A stretch of DNA of 64,000 nt from Onchidella celtica. Taxonomy: Eukaryota > Mollusca > Gastropoda > Systellommatophora > Onchidiidae. The notes under the pieces are model-generated. The model had not been told where the DNA came from and did not search any database. It saw only the letters and a list, made by a program, of their open reading frames with translations. Below are positions 45,001 through 54,587 of this stretch, piece after piece (the stretch's first letter is position 1; every line of letters begins with the position of its first letter). The position numbers and the translations under genes were made by a program. The stretch is taken from assembly GCA_963931925.1 (NCBI GenBank), contig OZ007582.1, positions 19,183,818 through 19,247,817 on the forward strand, written 5' to 3'.

Positions 45001-48000
45001 ATGGCACACCACACTCGCGTTACTGAAGCCAAGGGTCATCCTCTGTATCCACACACCCCGCAAAAATAAATAGAGATCTGATTATATGCGGGGAGCTGCG
45101 TGGGCATTTTCGGTAGCACAGTTGTAGATCTAATGCACTTGTGCTCTGGTCGAGGAGAAATGTGTCGATACAAGAGGAAAGAATAGAACGAGACGTCGAG
45201 TTACGGGGAAATATTTAGTTTAAAGAAGGAACAGGTTGGGACTTTAAAATTGTGTCGAGTTACCCAGAATGTCGAGATAAGTGGATTGGACTGTAATGGT
45301 TATTTCTCTGCTCAGAGGTAAACCGAACTTTGGTAAATCGAAGTAGAATCCATTTCCCGGCGACTTCAAATTATACAGACTCCACTGTACTTTTTCATGT
45401 ACAAAACACCAAACATTATTGTCGTGTTTTTTCTCTGTGCCTATAAAAGACTTAGGTTTTCATTGTTATTGCTGTTTTTTTTTGCAAAGAGAAAAACCTT
45501 GGAGCATGCTGTCATTGACACACCTACCAAGTAAATAACCACTTCAATATAGGGGATACCCCAGTGGGCATATAATATTGTACCAAGACCCTTCAACTCA
45601 TTGAGGCAATCTGAATCTGTCAGCAATGCTTTCCATAGGAAGAACCCAAAGAAACACTGTAACATACTTCACAAATTACAAAATACACTACATTGGTATA
45701 ATGTGCACATTATCTCATCACCATTCCCTAAAACTGTAGTAATAATCCCCCCCCCCCCCAAAAAAAAACGCCAGTCGGCGCTGCACTGTGGCGATGGCGT
45801 GCCTGCTCCAGTTGTAACTGGCTGCAATGACACAAAGGCAAATTTCCCAAATGGGCTGAAAGGTATACAAATACAAATAAGTATACAAATAATAGGTACT
45901 CCTGATTGGTGTTTGCCACTGCCGCCAGCACACAAAATTGACCCTCCCGGTGATAAATGGTCTCGCGTGTCTGATCAAAGAAGCGTAACGGCCCTGAACA
46001 TGTATAATCTAAAGCAGAAGAGGCTGTCCTTCACAATGGTATAAATATCTCCTCAATCTCATTGCAATAAATGAGTAAATTTTGAAAATTTGGTCATTTT
46101 TCATTTAAAAAACAAGCTTAGAGTGAGTTTTATGGCATCCTAATATGTGTTTTTCAGGACAGAATATTCATTTTTTACATAAAATACCAAAATTTCACTA
46201 CGATTCATTGAACGGATCAAACCCACAATCTAATCGGAGGTCAGATGTTCATTTTTTTTTATCAATCTTATAAAAATCATTGGGTTTGTTAAACTTACTT
46301 TGTTTATATTTTTTGTTAGTTTATAAATAAAAATTACTGCAAATGGTTAATACTGACAATAGTGACATAGGTAGAAAGCTTCCTCTCACTTGTAAAAGAC
46401 ACAGCATCTTCCTTTTTGTCCATAATTATTTACCAAATGGTTGTCATACATTATAATATTATTTCTCATATAAACATTTATTTCATTTATTTTCACACAA
46501 AATTGCAGTAAGAATTTTTGTGTGCGTCCATTTTCTTTGGTTTTATAAACTTAAGTAAATATTGATTGCTGGTGACCTACAACTAGTACAAGTTGTCAAA
46601 CTCTTAAAAAAGTTTTTGTTACATGATGATATTCAAATGCATTTGAAACAGTTCATGAATGTTTAAGGCAATCAGTTTGAGTGGTCTTTTCTTTTTGTAG
46701 GCAAATTCATCAATTTTTTAATAGTTTTTTGAAAGTGGCCAAATTTTTACTTTTTTGTCTCCCTTTATAAATTTTGTCAATCATCACCAAAAGCGCCCCA
46801 CTTAAGTCTGTAAATGGTGAACCCATCACAGATAAAAATGAACAACTGAATAGGTGGGTAGAGCATTACTCTCTGTTGTATTCAACTGAGAAAAATATTC
46901 CACCAGATTTTGAGGAACACCTCCAAAAACTGCCAATAATGGCCGAACTTGACGCTGAACCTTCCTTAGTCGAGCTTTCCAATGCAATCGACCACCTGTC
47001 TGCTGGAAAAGCCACAGGAAGTGACAACATTCCTGCAGAGGTATTAAAAGACCTAAAAGGCCCACTATTACCACACCTGTATAATCTGTTACTGCAGTGT
47101 TGGAAAGAAGGCGTGATACCACATGATATGAGAGACGCCAAAATTGTCACACTTTACAAGAACAAAGGAGACAAAGGCGACTGCAACAACTATCGAGGCA
47201 TATCCCTCCTCAGCATTACTGGAAAGGCTTTTGCTCGCGTCATCCTCTGCCGCCTTCAACAACTGGCGGAAAAAGTCTTACCAGAAACACAATGTGGCTT
47301 TCGAAGCAAACGATCAACTATTGACATGATATTTGCACTTCGGCAAATCCAAGAAAAATGTAAAGAACAAAACAGGCCGCTTATAACATGCTTTGTGGAC
47401 CTAACAAAGGCTTTCGACACCGTAAGCCGATCTGGCCTGTATGCAGTCCTTAAATCCATAGGCTGTCCACCAACATTGCTAAAACTTATTGCATCCTTCC
47501 ACACTGACATGAGGGCATGTGTCAACTTTGAGGGCTGCACATCCAATTCATTTGCTGTAAACAGCGGTGTGAAGCAGGGATGTGTTCTTGCTCCTACCTT
47601 ATTTGGTATATATTTTGCAGCCCTACTCAAGAATGCCTTTGGTCAATGTTCAGGTGGAGTACTTATTAACACCAGAGTGGACGGCTCCATTTTTAATGTT
47701 GCCAGACTAAAAGCAAAATCTCGTACAGAGCATATTATGTTACAAGAGCTCCTCTTCGCAGATGATGCTGCAATCGTGGCCCACGATGAAACCACGCTCC
47801 AGGCTCTCATCAATAGCCTTGCCAAAGCCTGTGACAAATTCATGCTAAAGATCAGTGTTTCAAAAACTGTAGTTTTGACACAAGGCTTGAGAAACCCCAA
47901 CCCAATCATGCTGAATGGCTCTCCTCTGGAGCAAGTGGGAAAATTCTGCTACCTAGGCTCAACCATCAGTGGTAGCACAGACATAACAACTGAAATAAAT

Positions 48001-51000
48001 GCCAGAATAGGAAAGGCGGCCACAGCTTTTGGCAAACTCTCAAAAAGGGTGTGGAACAATAGCAAGCTGACCATCAAAACAAAGGTACTCGTGTACCAAA
48101 CTTGCGTCCTAAGCACCCTGCTGTATGGCTCAGAGACATGGACCACCTACTCCAAACATGAAAGATCCCTCAACTCCTTCCACCTGCGCTGCCTACGCAA
48201 ATTCTCAAGATCAAGTGGCAAGACAGGATCTCAAATATCGAAGTTCTGAGCCGAGCCAACATTCCATCAACTCAGGCTCTCCTAGGCAAAAAAAGACTGC
48301 GGTGGCTTGGACATCTCCACCGTATGGAAAATGATCGCATCCCCAGACAAATTCTCTACGGGGAACTTGCTACTGGCAACCGACCCAGAGGTAGGCCACA
48401 TCTGCGATTCAAAGACACTTGTACGGTCACGATGAAAGCATTCAACATCGACCCCAATGAATGGGAGAACCTTGCAAATGATCGAAGCAGATGGAGACAA
48501 AAATTGCGCAGTGGCACGCTCGCAATAGACTTCAAGGCAAAAGAAACATACCTGACAAAACGACAGAGGCGGAATGAAAACACTCGCCAAAGTGAACCCA
48601 AAAGACTGACCTGCAATCACTGCCATCGCACTCTCGGGTCAAACATTGGTAGAATAAGCCACGAGAGAAGCTGTCAGTCAAAGTGAAAGTGAATATTCTA
48701 GCTGCTAAGACCGTCTGTAAAGATGCTAAAGGCCATATATAAATTTTGTAATATTTGCTTCGAAGCCAGTTTCGTGCTAATAATAAAAACTGTATTTGTA
48801 ATGTTTAAATTTTCTCGATAAAACTGACTTTGCTATTTGTTATTATATAAAGACTGTTTTCTCACAGCTTGAGCATCCTGTAATGTTTCTTTCCTAAATT
48901 ACAGCTCACCGAAAATAGCTTATGGTATACCGCAAAAAGAGGTGAAATCACTGAAAATTAAAAATTGCATAACTTTGTAAATTTTGAATATACGGTATTA
49001 AATTTGGTACCAAACTCTTCAGAAAAACAGTTACTATTCAAAGAAATAACTTGTGTTTAGGAATCTCCATTCTGAAAAACCAGTTTGGAGTAAATAGTAA
49101 CCAGTGTTGGCTACTTTTCAAGAAAAGCAAAAAACTGTTTTATTTTAGCAAGACTGATCTAATTACGATGCATTTTTTTAAAGTTTGCTATTCGATTATT
49201 TTTTGGCTGAGGAGTCTATAACCAAAATCATTTCATGCTGCTTTAAATATATCTGAAAACGTATAAAATTGTTTTTTTTTTATTTTTTGAGTCACTACAG
49301 TCTCAGGCAATGGTGACAATCTTGTGCTTTACTGGACTGGTTTTCTTCCTAAAATCTGGCAGGAATTTCACTTTCATAAAAAAAGAATTATCTCTCACAT
49401 CTTTCCCAACACCCTCAATACAGGACAGTCTCATAAAATAAGCAACATTCAGCAGGTCTACGATAAAGTCTTGAATTACAAATTATATTTCTCCAATTCA
49501 ACCCCCAACCTCCCTCACAAAGACTTTGATTGCTATCAAAATGCTCTCGCTTGCTGAAACCAACTTTACAGCACTGCGCTTCTTACTGAACATCACCATA
49601 CTGATTCAATGGCTTCAGTTGCAAAAAGGACATATGAACTTGTGAATATGAATTAGTAATATGTGCAGCCACGGCAATTTCTGAAGTGGAGCGCTGCGTT
49701 TTACAGTCTAACATTCTTAGCTTTTCCTGTCTGTAGTTAGTAAAACTGTTTCACCTTCAGGCGTTTAACGCGTTCAGTAAGTTCACAAACTTCTCTTGCA
49801 AGAGTTAGCTAGTCTTCAATATTTACTTTTGGAACACAGCATTCAGTCAGTCAGATCTGGATGCTGATGACAACCTGATACTGAATCCAACAACGTTATG
49901 ATAAAGCTTACCTTGGTAATGTTATTTGGATCAGGCATTACACACAGCCCTGGGGGTGGGTCTGAATAAATTGCAAGTATGTCACTGTGAAGGGAAGAAA
50001 CAAACCTGTTAAGATCATCAAGGTACATGACAGGAGATATTTGATCGTCATCGTGACACCCCTAAGATTAATCCATTCACTACTCCTTTCTTGTAAGTCA
50101 ATGTCATCATGTACTCTGTTCATTCAGGTGCTGTATGTTTATCATGTTATAAACTTTATAATAGAGAGTTGTAAAAGCACCCATGCATCCGAATTCCACA
50201 ACACTTATATGTAATGTAGTATTAACCCTCACCCTGCGAGGGGCGGCAATTGTCGGTATTTACTCGCAAGCGCTCACGATCACGCCACACGGAAGGCAAA
50301 AGTCGGGAAAGTCAAGCTGACCGCGCCACGTGCAAGCCGTATTTTCACGCATCAGGTCACTGACTTTTTGAGACGTAACCACCGTGTTATTGTTCACTGT
50401 ATCTCTTCTAAATCAAACGCATTGTGACATGGACATGTTAACCAGTGAACCACTGGTCGGAATCACAAAGACTAAGCTTTCAAAGGCTCTCCCCACACTT
50501 TCAAAAGATGTAACAACGACATACCAACTGTTGCTCAACAAATTTGCAATATTATCTCATTTTCTCACAAGCTGACCACCATCTGGAGTTGTCTGTATCT
50601 AAGAACCAATCAGAAACAAGCTCTGAAATAATCTTTGCCCCAAATGCCCACATTGGTTTATTAACTGTGTCAATCAGGATGAAACCATTTGTGTAGGGCT
50701 TGGGAGGGCGTGACTAGTTATCATGCTTCGTTCTCACGAAAACTACAGCTGTCAGTTTGGAATCATAAGTCAGATCATTGGTTAGAGACTGACAGACTAA
50801 GATTTTGCTGGTTAATTCATTATCAAGTGTGATAAGGCATAGCAGCGAATGTTTTCATACCGATCAATAAAAACCGAACCACATGGACAGCGTTTGTGGT
50901 CATCGCATAGTGGCACGGGTCAGTGACCCCAGATAAGATTCTCCGTGAGTAAAGTCACTGACCGTGCAGCGGGCTTTACGGGTAACGCGCGGGGTATGGG

Positions 51001-51839
51001 TTAATGTTTTTGAGATAGAACCCCCCCCCCCCCCCCCCGGACTGTAAGATTGAAAATTTTGCTATGATGCAACCTAAAAAAAAAAAACATCAGACATCTG
51101 TACAGCCACAGATTGGTACACAAGTACAAAAAAACTGAGCACTGAACGAAGACCACGACAAGAATTATACTAACATAAATCTACATTATTCTGAAATAAA
51201 AAACTACTATATTATGTAAAGTTTATCATTCTGTTTGTATTACAATTCTGAGAACAAAAATTGGCCTCTTTAAAGTATGGCGTTAAACAACTTTAAATTA
51301 GAAATACTTCCATTTAGATCTAAAAAATCTTCAATTAGAGTTAGCTCATGCAAAGTGATGCTCCCATCTGAAGAGAGTATTGACAGTCCTTCAGTATATA
51401 TACCCTCGTTACATCAGTTATCAATATCAGCCACTGTTTTTCAAGCCTTACGGTATGAGACCAGCCTTAATTTGCAACAGCATAACAGTCTATTGATATC
51501 GTTGGTTTTATAGGCCTATACGGAAATCTGATATAGATCAACGTATGCTTACTTTTTGATACGCCTAATGCAAGCTGGTGAAGGTGGGCTTGTAACTTCT
51601 GTATCTGTCAGATCATCCGGGTCCCATTTAGCGTTTAGGAAATCTGGCACAGCTCCCACATTCTCAGCCCCTTCACTTCCTCCCTCCAACAGCTCCACAT
51701 TTCCAACACCCAATAGGTCTACAGTTTTGTCTGACTTATCCCCACTTCCTCCATCTGTTTTAGTATTGACATGGTCTTCTGAACTTGTGCTTGGCTGGGT
51801 CTGAATACTACCACTGCTGTTGTCTAAGTATGCAGACAT
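35859..51839 (-). CDS. UBE2Z: Ubiquitin-conjugating enzyme E2 Z, complete seven-exon gene
   Basis: UBE2Z is the E2 that works with the E1 UBA6 to transfer ubiquitin or FAT10. The coding exons, read leftward, are 51839-51553, 49984-49912, 41958-41771, 40971-40860, 40315-40203, 39716-39626 and 36032-35859. They sum to 1038 nt (345 residues plus stop), close to the mammalian length of about 354. All junctions are GT-AG and in phase. The E2 core shows [36 protein letters not shown] and [20 protein letters not shown] with the catalytic Cys at residue 178. It then shows [16 protein letters not shown] and [11 protein letters not shown]. The N-terminal 90 or so residues are low-complexity Ser/Asp/Gly-rich and poorly conserved. 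The C-terminus is an acidic [11 protein letters not shown]-type tail. Introns 1, 2 and 6 hold several transposons. Confidence 0.97.
36759..39480. mobile_element. 2.7-kb inverted-repeat element with 5-bp duplication in UBE2Z intron 6
   Basis: The ends GTAGGTACCGCAAA (36759) and TTTGTGGTACCTAC (to 39480) are inverted copies with one mismatch in 14 bases. The flanking pentamer TATTG occurs at 36754-36758 and 39481-39485. No transposase frame is visible. The interior includes a duplicated block of about 185 bp (a CTTTCCAATGAT(A/G)TAT core at about 38680 and 38866). An ATGGCGGAAGAGAGACCCG start-like context lies at about 37369. The superfamily is unresolved. The combination of 5-bp duplication and GTAGGTACC ends does not match the common superfamilies I know. 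Confidence 0.7.
39626..39716 (-). CDS. UBE2Z: UBE2Z exon 6
   Basis: This 91-nt exon has acceptor CCATGGTCAG and donor GTAAGT. It encodes [20 protein letters not shown] and continues to LDGMDMN. This is the helical extension after the E2 core. Confidence 0.94.
40203..40315 (-). CDS. UBE2Z: UBE2Z exon 5
   Basis: This 113-nt exon has acceptor CCTTCCCCAG and donor GTAAAT. It encodes [14 protein letters not shown] and [16 protein letters not shown]. Confidence 0.95.
40860..40971 (-). CDS. UBE2Z: UBE2Z exon 4
   Basis: This 112-nt exon has acceptor CTTCTGCAG and donor GTGAGT. It encodes [14 protein letters not shown] and [14 protein letters not shown], directly continuing the catalytic block. Confidence 0.96.
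41771..41958 (-). CDS. UBE2Z: UBE2Z exon 3 (catalytic cysteine)
   Basis: This 188-nt exon ends in phase 2 with donor GTAAGA. It carries [17 protein letters not shown] and the active-site block [10 protein letters not shown]. Confidence 0.97.
42358..42412 (-). mobile_element. Micro-hairpin element, copy B (full length)
   Basis: The flanks carry a 9-bp direct repeat TGGGTAGGC (42349-42357 and 42413-42421). On the minus strand the core begins CGGGGCC, forms the GGGGCC/GGCCCC and CAGCA/TGCTG double stem with a CTG loop, and continues GAGAAACAAAAAG. The 5' end coincides with that of copies A and C. It lies within the pogo-like element in UBE2Z intron 2. Confidence 0.68.
44496..45293. mobile_element. 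Nested pogo-like MITE, 798 bp
   Basis: The left end CAGTGCAATCCTAATATCTC matches the reverse complement of the right end (CAGTCCAATCCACTTATCTC), followed by GACAT on both sides. A second block GTCGAGT lies subterminally at each end. No transposase is encoded. A poly-G run lies at about 44609-44625. Confidence 0.62.
45768..45905 (+). mobile_element. Isolated SINE 3' domain
   Basis: The sequence GCCAGTCGGCGCTGCACTGT, followed by GCCTGCTCCAGTTGTAACTG and GCTGCAATGACACAAAGGC, matches the distal part of the SINE at 31583-31936. Its tail is ATACAAATA-rich. It lacks the tRNA-like head, so it is 5'-truncated or belongs to a separate short family. A poly-C/poly-A run precedes it. Confidence 0.7.
45906..46784. 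other. AT-rich UBE2Z intron 2 sequence
   Basis: No element end, exon or RNA gene was recognised before the start of homology to the LINE reverse transcriptase. Confidence 0.5.
46774..48686 (+). pseudogene. LINE reverse transcriptase, single frameshift near 48200
   Basis: The main frame (46774-48249, 491 codons) shows [31 protein letters not shown] and FVDLTKAFD (Asp about residue 209). It also has [19 protein letters not shown] (residues 328-331) and [10 protein letters not shown]. One missing base around 48199-48201 ends it in [10 protein letters not shown]. The domain continues in another frame through [29 protein letters not shown] and a terminal CNHC...H...C finger, stopping at 48686. 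The RT core residues are intact. Only this shift and the 5' truncation are damage visible by eye. Confidence 0.88.
46785..48690 (+). mobile_element. 5'-truncated LINE, antisense within UBE2Z intron 2
   Basis: Homology to the LINE at 8560-12113 begins just before the RT domain ([11 protein letters not shown]) and continues to the terminal zinc finger. The endonuclease is absent, as expected for incomplete target-primed reverse transcription. The element lies opposite to UBE2Z transcription. The two LINEs are clearly different subfamilies, with many amino-acid replacements between them. Confidence 0.85.
48691..49911. other. AT-rich UBE2Z intron 2 sequence downstream of LINE
   Basis: This probably includes the LINE's 3' UTR for an unknown length. 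No exon, tRNA or clear inverted repeat was recognised. Confidence 0.45.
49912..49984 (-). CDS. UBE2Z: UBE2Z exon 2
   Basis: This 73-nt exon has acceptor CCCTTCACAG and donor GTAAGC. It encodes [19 protein letters not shown] and NNITK, the first helix and strand of the E2 fold. Confidence 0.93.
50226..51000. mobile_element. TTAA-flanked (piggyBac/Kolobok-like) MITE in UBE2Z intron 1, 775 bp
   Basis: The element is bounded by TTAA on both sides (50222-50225 and 51001-51004). The left end CCCTCACCCTGCGAG and the right end, read inverted as CCCATACCCCGCGCG, are imperfect inverted repeats. A further GTCACTGAC motif occurs near both ends. TTAA targeting and a CCC start fit piggyBac-type derivatives. 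There is no transposase frame. Confidence 0.65.
51553..51839 (-). CDS. UBE2Z: UBE2Z exon 1 (start codon exon)
   Basis: The ATG at 51839-51837 opens 95 codons and the donor GTAAGC lies at 51552. The exon encodes an acidic, Ser-rich N-terminal extension and ends [10 protein letters not shown]...CIRRIK, which matches the WDP and RIK blocks that precede the E2 fold in UBE2Z. An upstream non-coding exon is possible. Confidence 0.9.
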
Positions 51840-52379
51840 TTTCTCCTTTTGACATGAGAAGGAATGAGCTGTTGGCTTTCTCTATGTAAGGAACTCAGAG
51901 TAGTTGCTTGTACTTGTAGAGCTCTGTGTTGTGAATTCACAATACTACTAAATTCACTTTCAAAAGTGGGAACTTCTCGTGTTTAAAATGTTACTTTGTA
52001 GCCAATGTAGGAAAAGGCAGAGCCAGATTAACCCAAGCCCCAAGAGACTTGGCAAGATTCAGTCCTACAGACAGCAGAATACCATTTGTGTTCTGTCCTG
52101 GAGTGAAACGTTGCAAGAGCGTCTGTTCAAAGCCAGACTAAAAATGGTTTCCTTGTTTGCGACCCTCCACAGCTGATCCACTACAACGGATCTAGACTAG
52201 ATCTACTGCTCGTGTTCAGATTTGGAGTAAAATTAGTAGCAGTGGGGTAACAATCTGCTTTCCCTGCCCCCTCACACTAAAATTCATCCAAACAACGCAA
52301 ATTTCGGCTCAGCCAAACACTATCGAAATTGTAAACAGCAATCTCCTCCCATAGAAAATGGTTTCGCGAAAATGAAAAC
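51840..52379. other. UBE2Z 5' flank and probable 5' UTR
   Basis: The sequence immediately upstream of the UBE2Z ATG is non-coding. An AGACTAGATCTACT-type motif lies near 52191. Any 5' UTR exon boundaries cannot be fixed. Confidence 0.4.
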
Positions 52380-52415
52380 ACTCAAAACCGGAAGCTGCAA
52401 CAAACCGGAAGCCCT
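52380..52415 (-). promoter_or_regulatory. Candidate UBE2Z promoter with paired ETS-type sites
   Basis: Two ACCGGAAGC motifs (ETS core CCGGAAG at 52388-52394 and 52405-52411) occur 17 bp apart, about 0.55 kb upstream of the UBE2Z start codon. Paired ETS sites are common in TATA-less housekeeping promoters. A TCGCGAAA motif lies just left. The transcription start is unknown. The plus-strand frame at 52372-52569 overlapping this site has no recognisable motif. Confidence 0.35.
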
Positions 52416-52569
52416 CAATACGTATGTTCTATTATTAGAACGGTTTTTCGCGGCACAATACAATGACAAAGAGAGTGACCGCGATACCTGGTCAGGTGAA
52501 AATGCCAACAGCAACGAACGTCCTAAAATAAAGACCAAAACAAAATTCCTGGTTCAGATCAGTGTATGA

Positions 52570-53424
52570 AACACCTAAATGAACAAAACAGAAAAAGGCC
52601 AATGACATGCGTGTAATCATAGCTTGACATTGCAACATTGCAATTTTACGCCAACAATGTCTTTTTAAACAAATTTATACTTTTATGGGCAATTACTATG
52701 CTATTTAATAGTAGATACTGTCATTGCGTACGTCTCATAAAAGTATGTATTTTTGTTGGATATTTCATCTGTTCCACCAGAAATAAAGCTTAATACCAGG
52801 CTTATTAGTAGAGATCAGCCTGCAGAGACCATTCCGCCTTTCTGGAGCTGAGTAATATAGGCCTAAAGCAGATCATAATACGGCTGAGGAATAATGTGGT
52901 GTGTGCCACTGTCAGCGCTGACCCTGGGCAGTAGCCGACTTTCTCAGCAATAGCAACTGTAGGCCTACATGTACAATCGTGTATCCTGCTTTAGAATAAA
53001 TTTGTGTAGGTGTGTTTGTCAGTCTGACACATTTTTTAACATGCCACCACCATTTAATTTTGCAAATTTTAAAGATAGATCACATTTTCTTTCAGTCTGC
53101 CTCGCCAAGCAATAATGGGCACACAGGACCAGCAACCCGAAAGTCTCCATGCACGTGGGAGATGGACCACAGTAACACTGGACATATATACTCATCTCCC
53201 AGACCCCACCTTACACACACGCGATTCTGCCTTATATCTCCCAGTTCCCCTCCTCCGCCTCTTTTTACACTGGGAAAAAGAACGGGTAATAAAAGGTCTC
53301 AAATTTCTTTGGCAAGAGATAATGCAACGCCACAGAACCAGTGTTCAAAGAAAACAACAAAATTTTTTAAAATCTTTGAATACATATATACTTATTATTT
53401 CTTGTCAATCTTGATGCATGTTAT
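52570..53424. other. Unassigned stretch
   Basis: No gene or element was recognised. Two overlapping frames at 53012-53548 have no motif I know, and one of them runs into the repeat at 53425. Confidence 0.45.
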
Positions 53425-53590
53425 CAGTGGCGTAGCGTGGGTTGCCAGCACCCGGGCCGCGAGACGAGGTCCTTTTTTTCTCGGGGGCCTCAGCGTAGTG
53501 CTGTTGGCCCCAACCAGCACCCGGGCCGCGGGCGAGGCAAGTACATGATGTATTGCGCCCCCTAACCAGTGGATCGTTAACACGTAGGCC
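53425..53590 (+). repeat. CAGTGGCGTAGC-type repeat, interrupted by a micro-hairpin
   Basis: The block CAGTGGCGTAGCGTGG...GCCAGCACCCGGGCC...TTGCGCCCCC is typical of a transposon terminus found widely in invertebrates. It is interrupted by micro-hairpin copy C with a 17-bp duplication. The far end of this repeat was not determined. Confidence 0.5.
53462..53513 (-). mobile_element. Micro-hairpin element, copy C (full length)
   Basis: A perfect 17-bp duplication CCAGCACCCGGGCCGCG (53445-53461 and 53514-53530) flanks a 52-bp core. On the minus strand the core starts TTGGGGCC, folds into the GGGGCC/GGCCCC plus CAGCA/CGCTG double stem (one G-T type pair), and continues GAGAAAAAAAGGACCTCGTC. This is the strongest target-site evidence of the five copies. 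Confidence 0.78.
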
Positions 53591-54269
53591 TAGCAAACGT
53601 TTATTTCCCCAGACATGTTGAAAAACTGTGTAGAATATTCGAACAGTGGGGGATTTTCTGTGTGTGTTGGGGGGAGGGGTGGGGCGTTATACATTAATTT
53701 ATTATTACTAATTTCTTTTTGCGCTTTTAAGAATCTTCCCGGGCTAAGGCCTCTAGACCAGTTTTGTGTGACGTGGAATTTATGTATCGACGGTCACTGA
53801 CGGCAGAATTTTTTTTTTCACACCTGTCATATAATTTCGAGGTACTTTTTCTTTCCCTCCAATCACAATAAGTAGGGCCTGTAGCTAAATCTTGTTTTTT
53901 GTTTTTTTGTTTTGTTACTTTATCGTTATCTGGTAATGCGCTGACTATTTGCTTATACATGTAATGCTATAAGACTTTCAGATCAGCCGCCACTAGTTAA
54001 ATTTTGCACTTCGCGAGACGCATAAAATGACGGTTCGAAATTATTGGCTTTCGGTTATCGTCCTTTGGATCTCAGAAATGTCAGTTTCATAATAGAAGAC
54101 ACTAATGAGAATATGAATTTGTAAAAATCCATGACGCTCCATGAAACATTAGCATATTATATCCGCAGTTATCCTAAAGATTATTTGTTCATGCTGGCTT
54201 CACTCCTCCCACTGTTCTGTAGGCCTATGTGATACATAATTAATACACGAACTTGTAGAATGTTCAACC

Positions 54270-54304
54270 GTTTGAGGTCCTTTGGTTTCTCGGGGGCCTC
54301 AGCC
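54270..54304 (-). mobile_element. Micro-hairpin element, copy D (5'-truncated)
   Basis: The flanks AATGTTCAACC (54259-54269) and AATGTTCAGCC (54305-54315) agree at 10 of 11 positions. On the minus strand only the 3' part of the unit is present, beginning GGCTGAGGCCCCCGAGAAAC and ending GGACCTC. The 5' half of the hairpin is missing, while the 3' end matches the full copies. Confidence 0.62.
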
Positions 54305-54542
54305 AATGTTCAGCCTGTAAAATGCTCAACCTGTTATGTTCGTCTGTTTTATAAGTATTTTTGTTGTGTTGTTCACATGTGAGGCACAACGTTGATCTCT
54401 CTTGATTGGTGACAAATGGCGGGCGATGATAATTCCTTCCAGCTAGACGTATTAACTCTATACTTGCGTGTTGATTATTATCAGAATAATTCTTCATTTA
54501 CAACCCTATTTTTTCACTGTAATCTTCGTGATGGCAGATGAG

Positions 54543-54581
54543 GCGATGAGTTCTTTTGTTTCTCGGGGGCCTCAGCATAGT
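54543..54581 (-). mobile_element. Micro-hairpin element, copy E (5'-truncated)
   Basis: On the minus strand the core begins ACTATGCTGAGGCCCCCGAG and ends AAGAACTCATCG. It is truncated in the hairpin loop. The only flanking match is GATGAG (54537-54542 and 54582-54587), which is short enough to be chance. Confidence 0.55.
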
Positions 54582-54587
54582 GATGAG

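Larger units (their letters stand above)
42043..45387. mobile_element. Pogo-like composite element in UBE2Z intron 2, 3.3 kb
   Basis: The left end CAGTAGAGCCCAAATAAAGC and the right end (reverse complement CAGTGGAGTCTGTATAATTT) share the CAGTRGAG terminus. Both are flanked by TA (42041-42042 and 45388-45389). Near both ends there are CAAACTTTGGTAAT and ACTTTGGTAAATCG blocks in inverted relation. No complete transposase is visible. The body has been invaded by a micro-hairpin copy (42358-42412) and a second pogo-like element (44496-45293). Confidence 0.5.
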
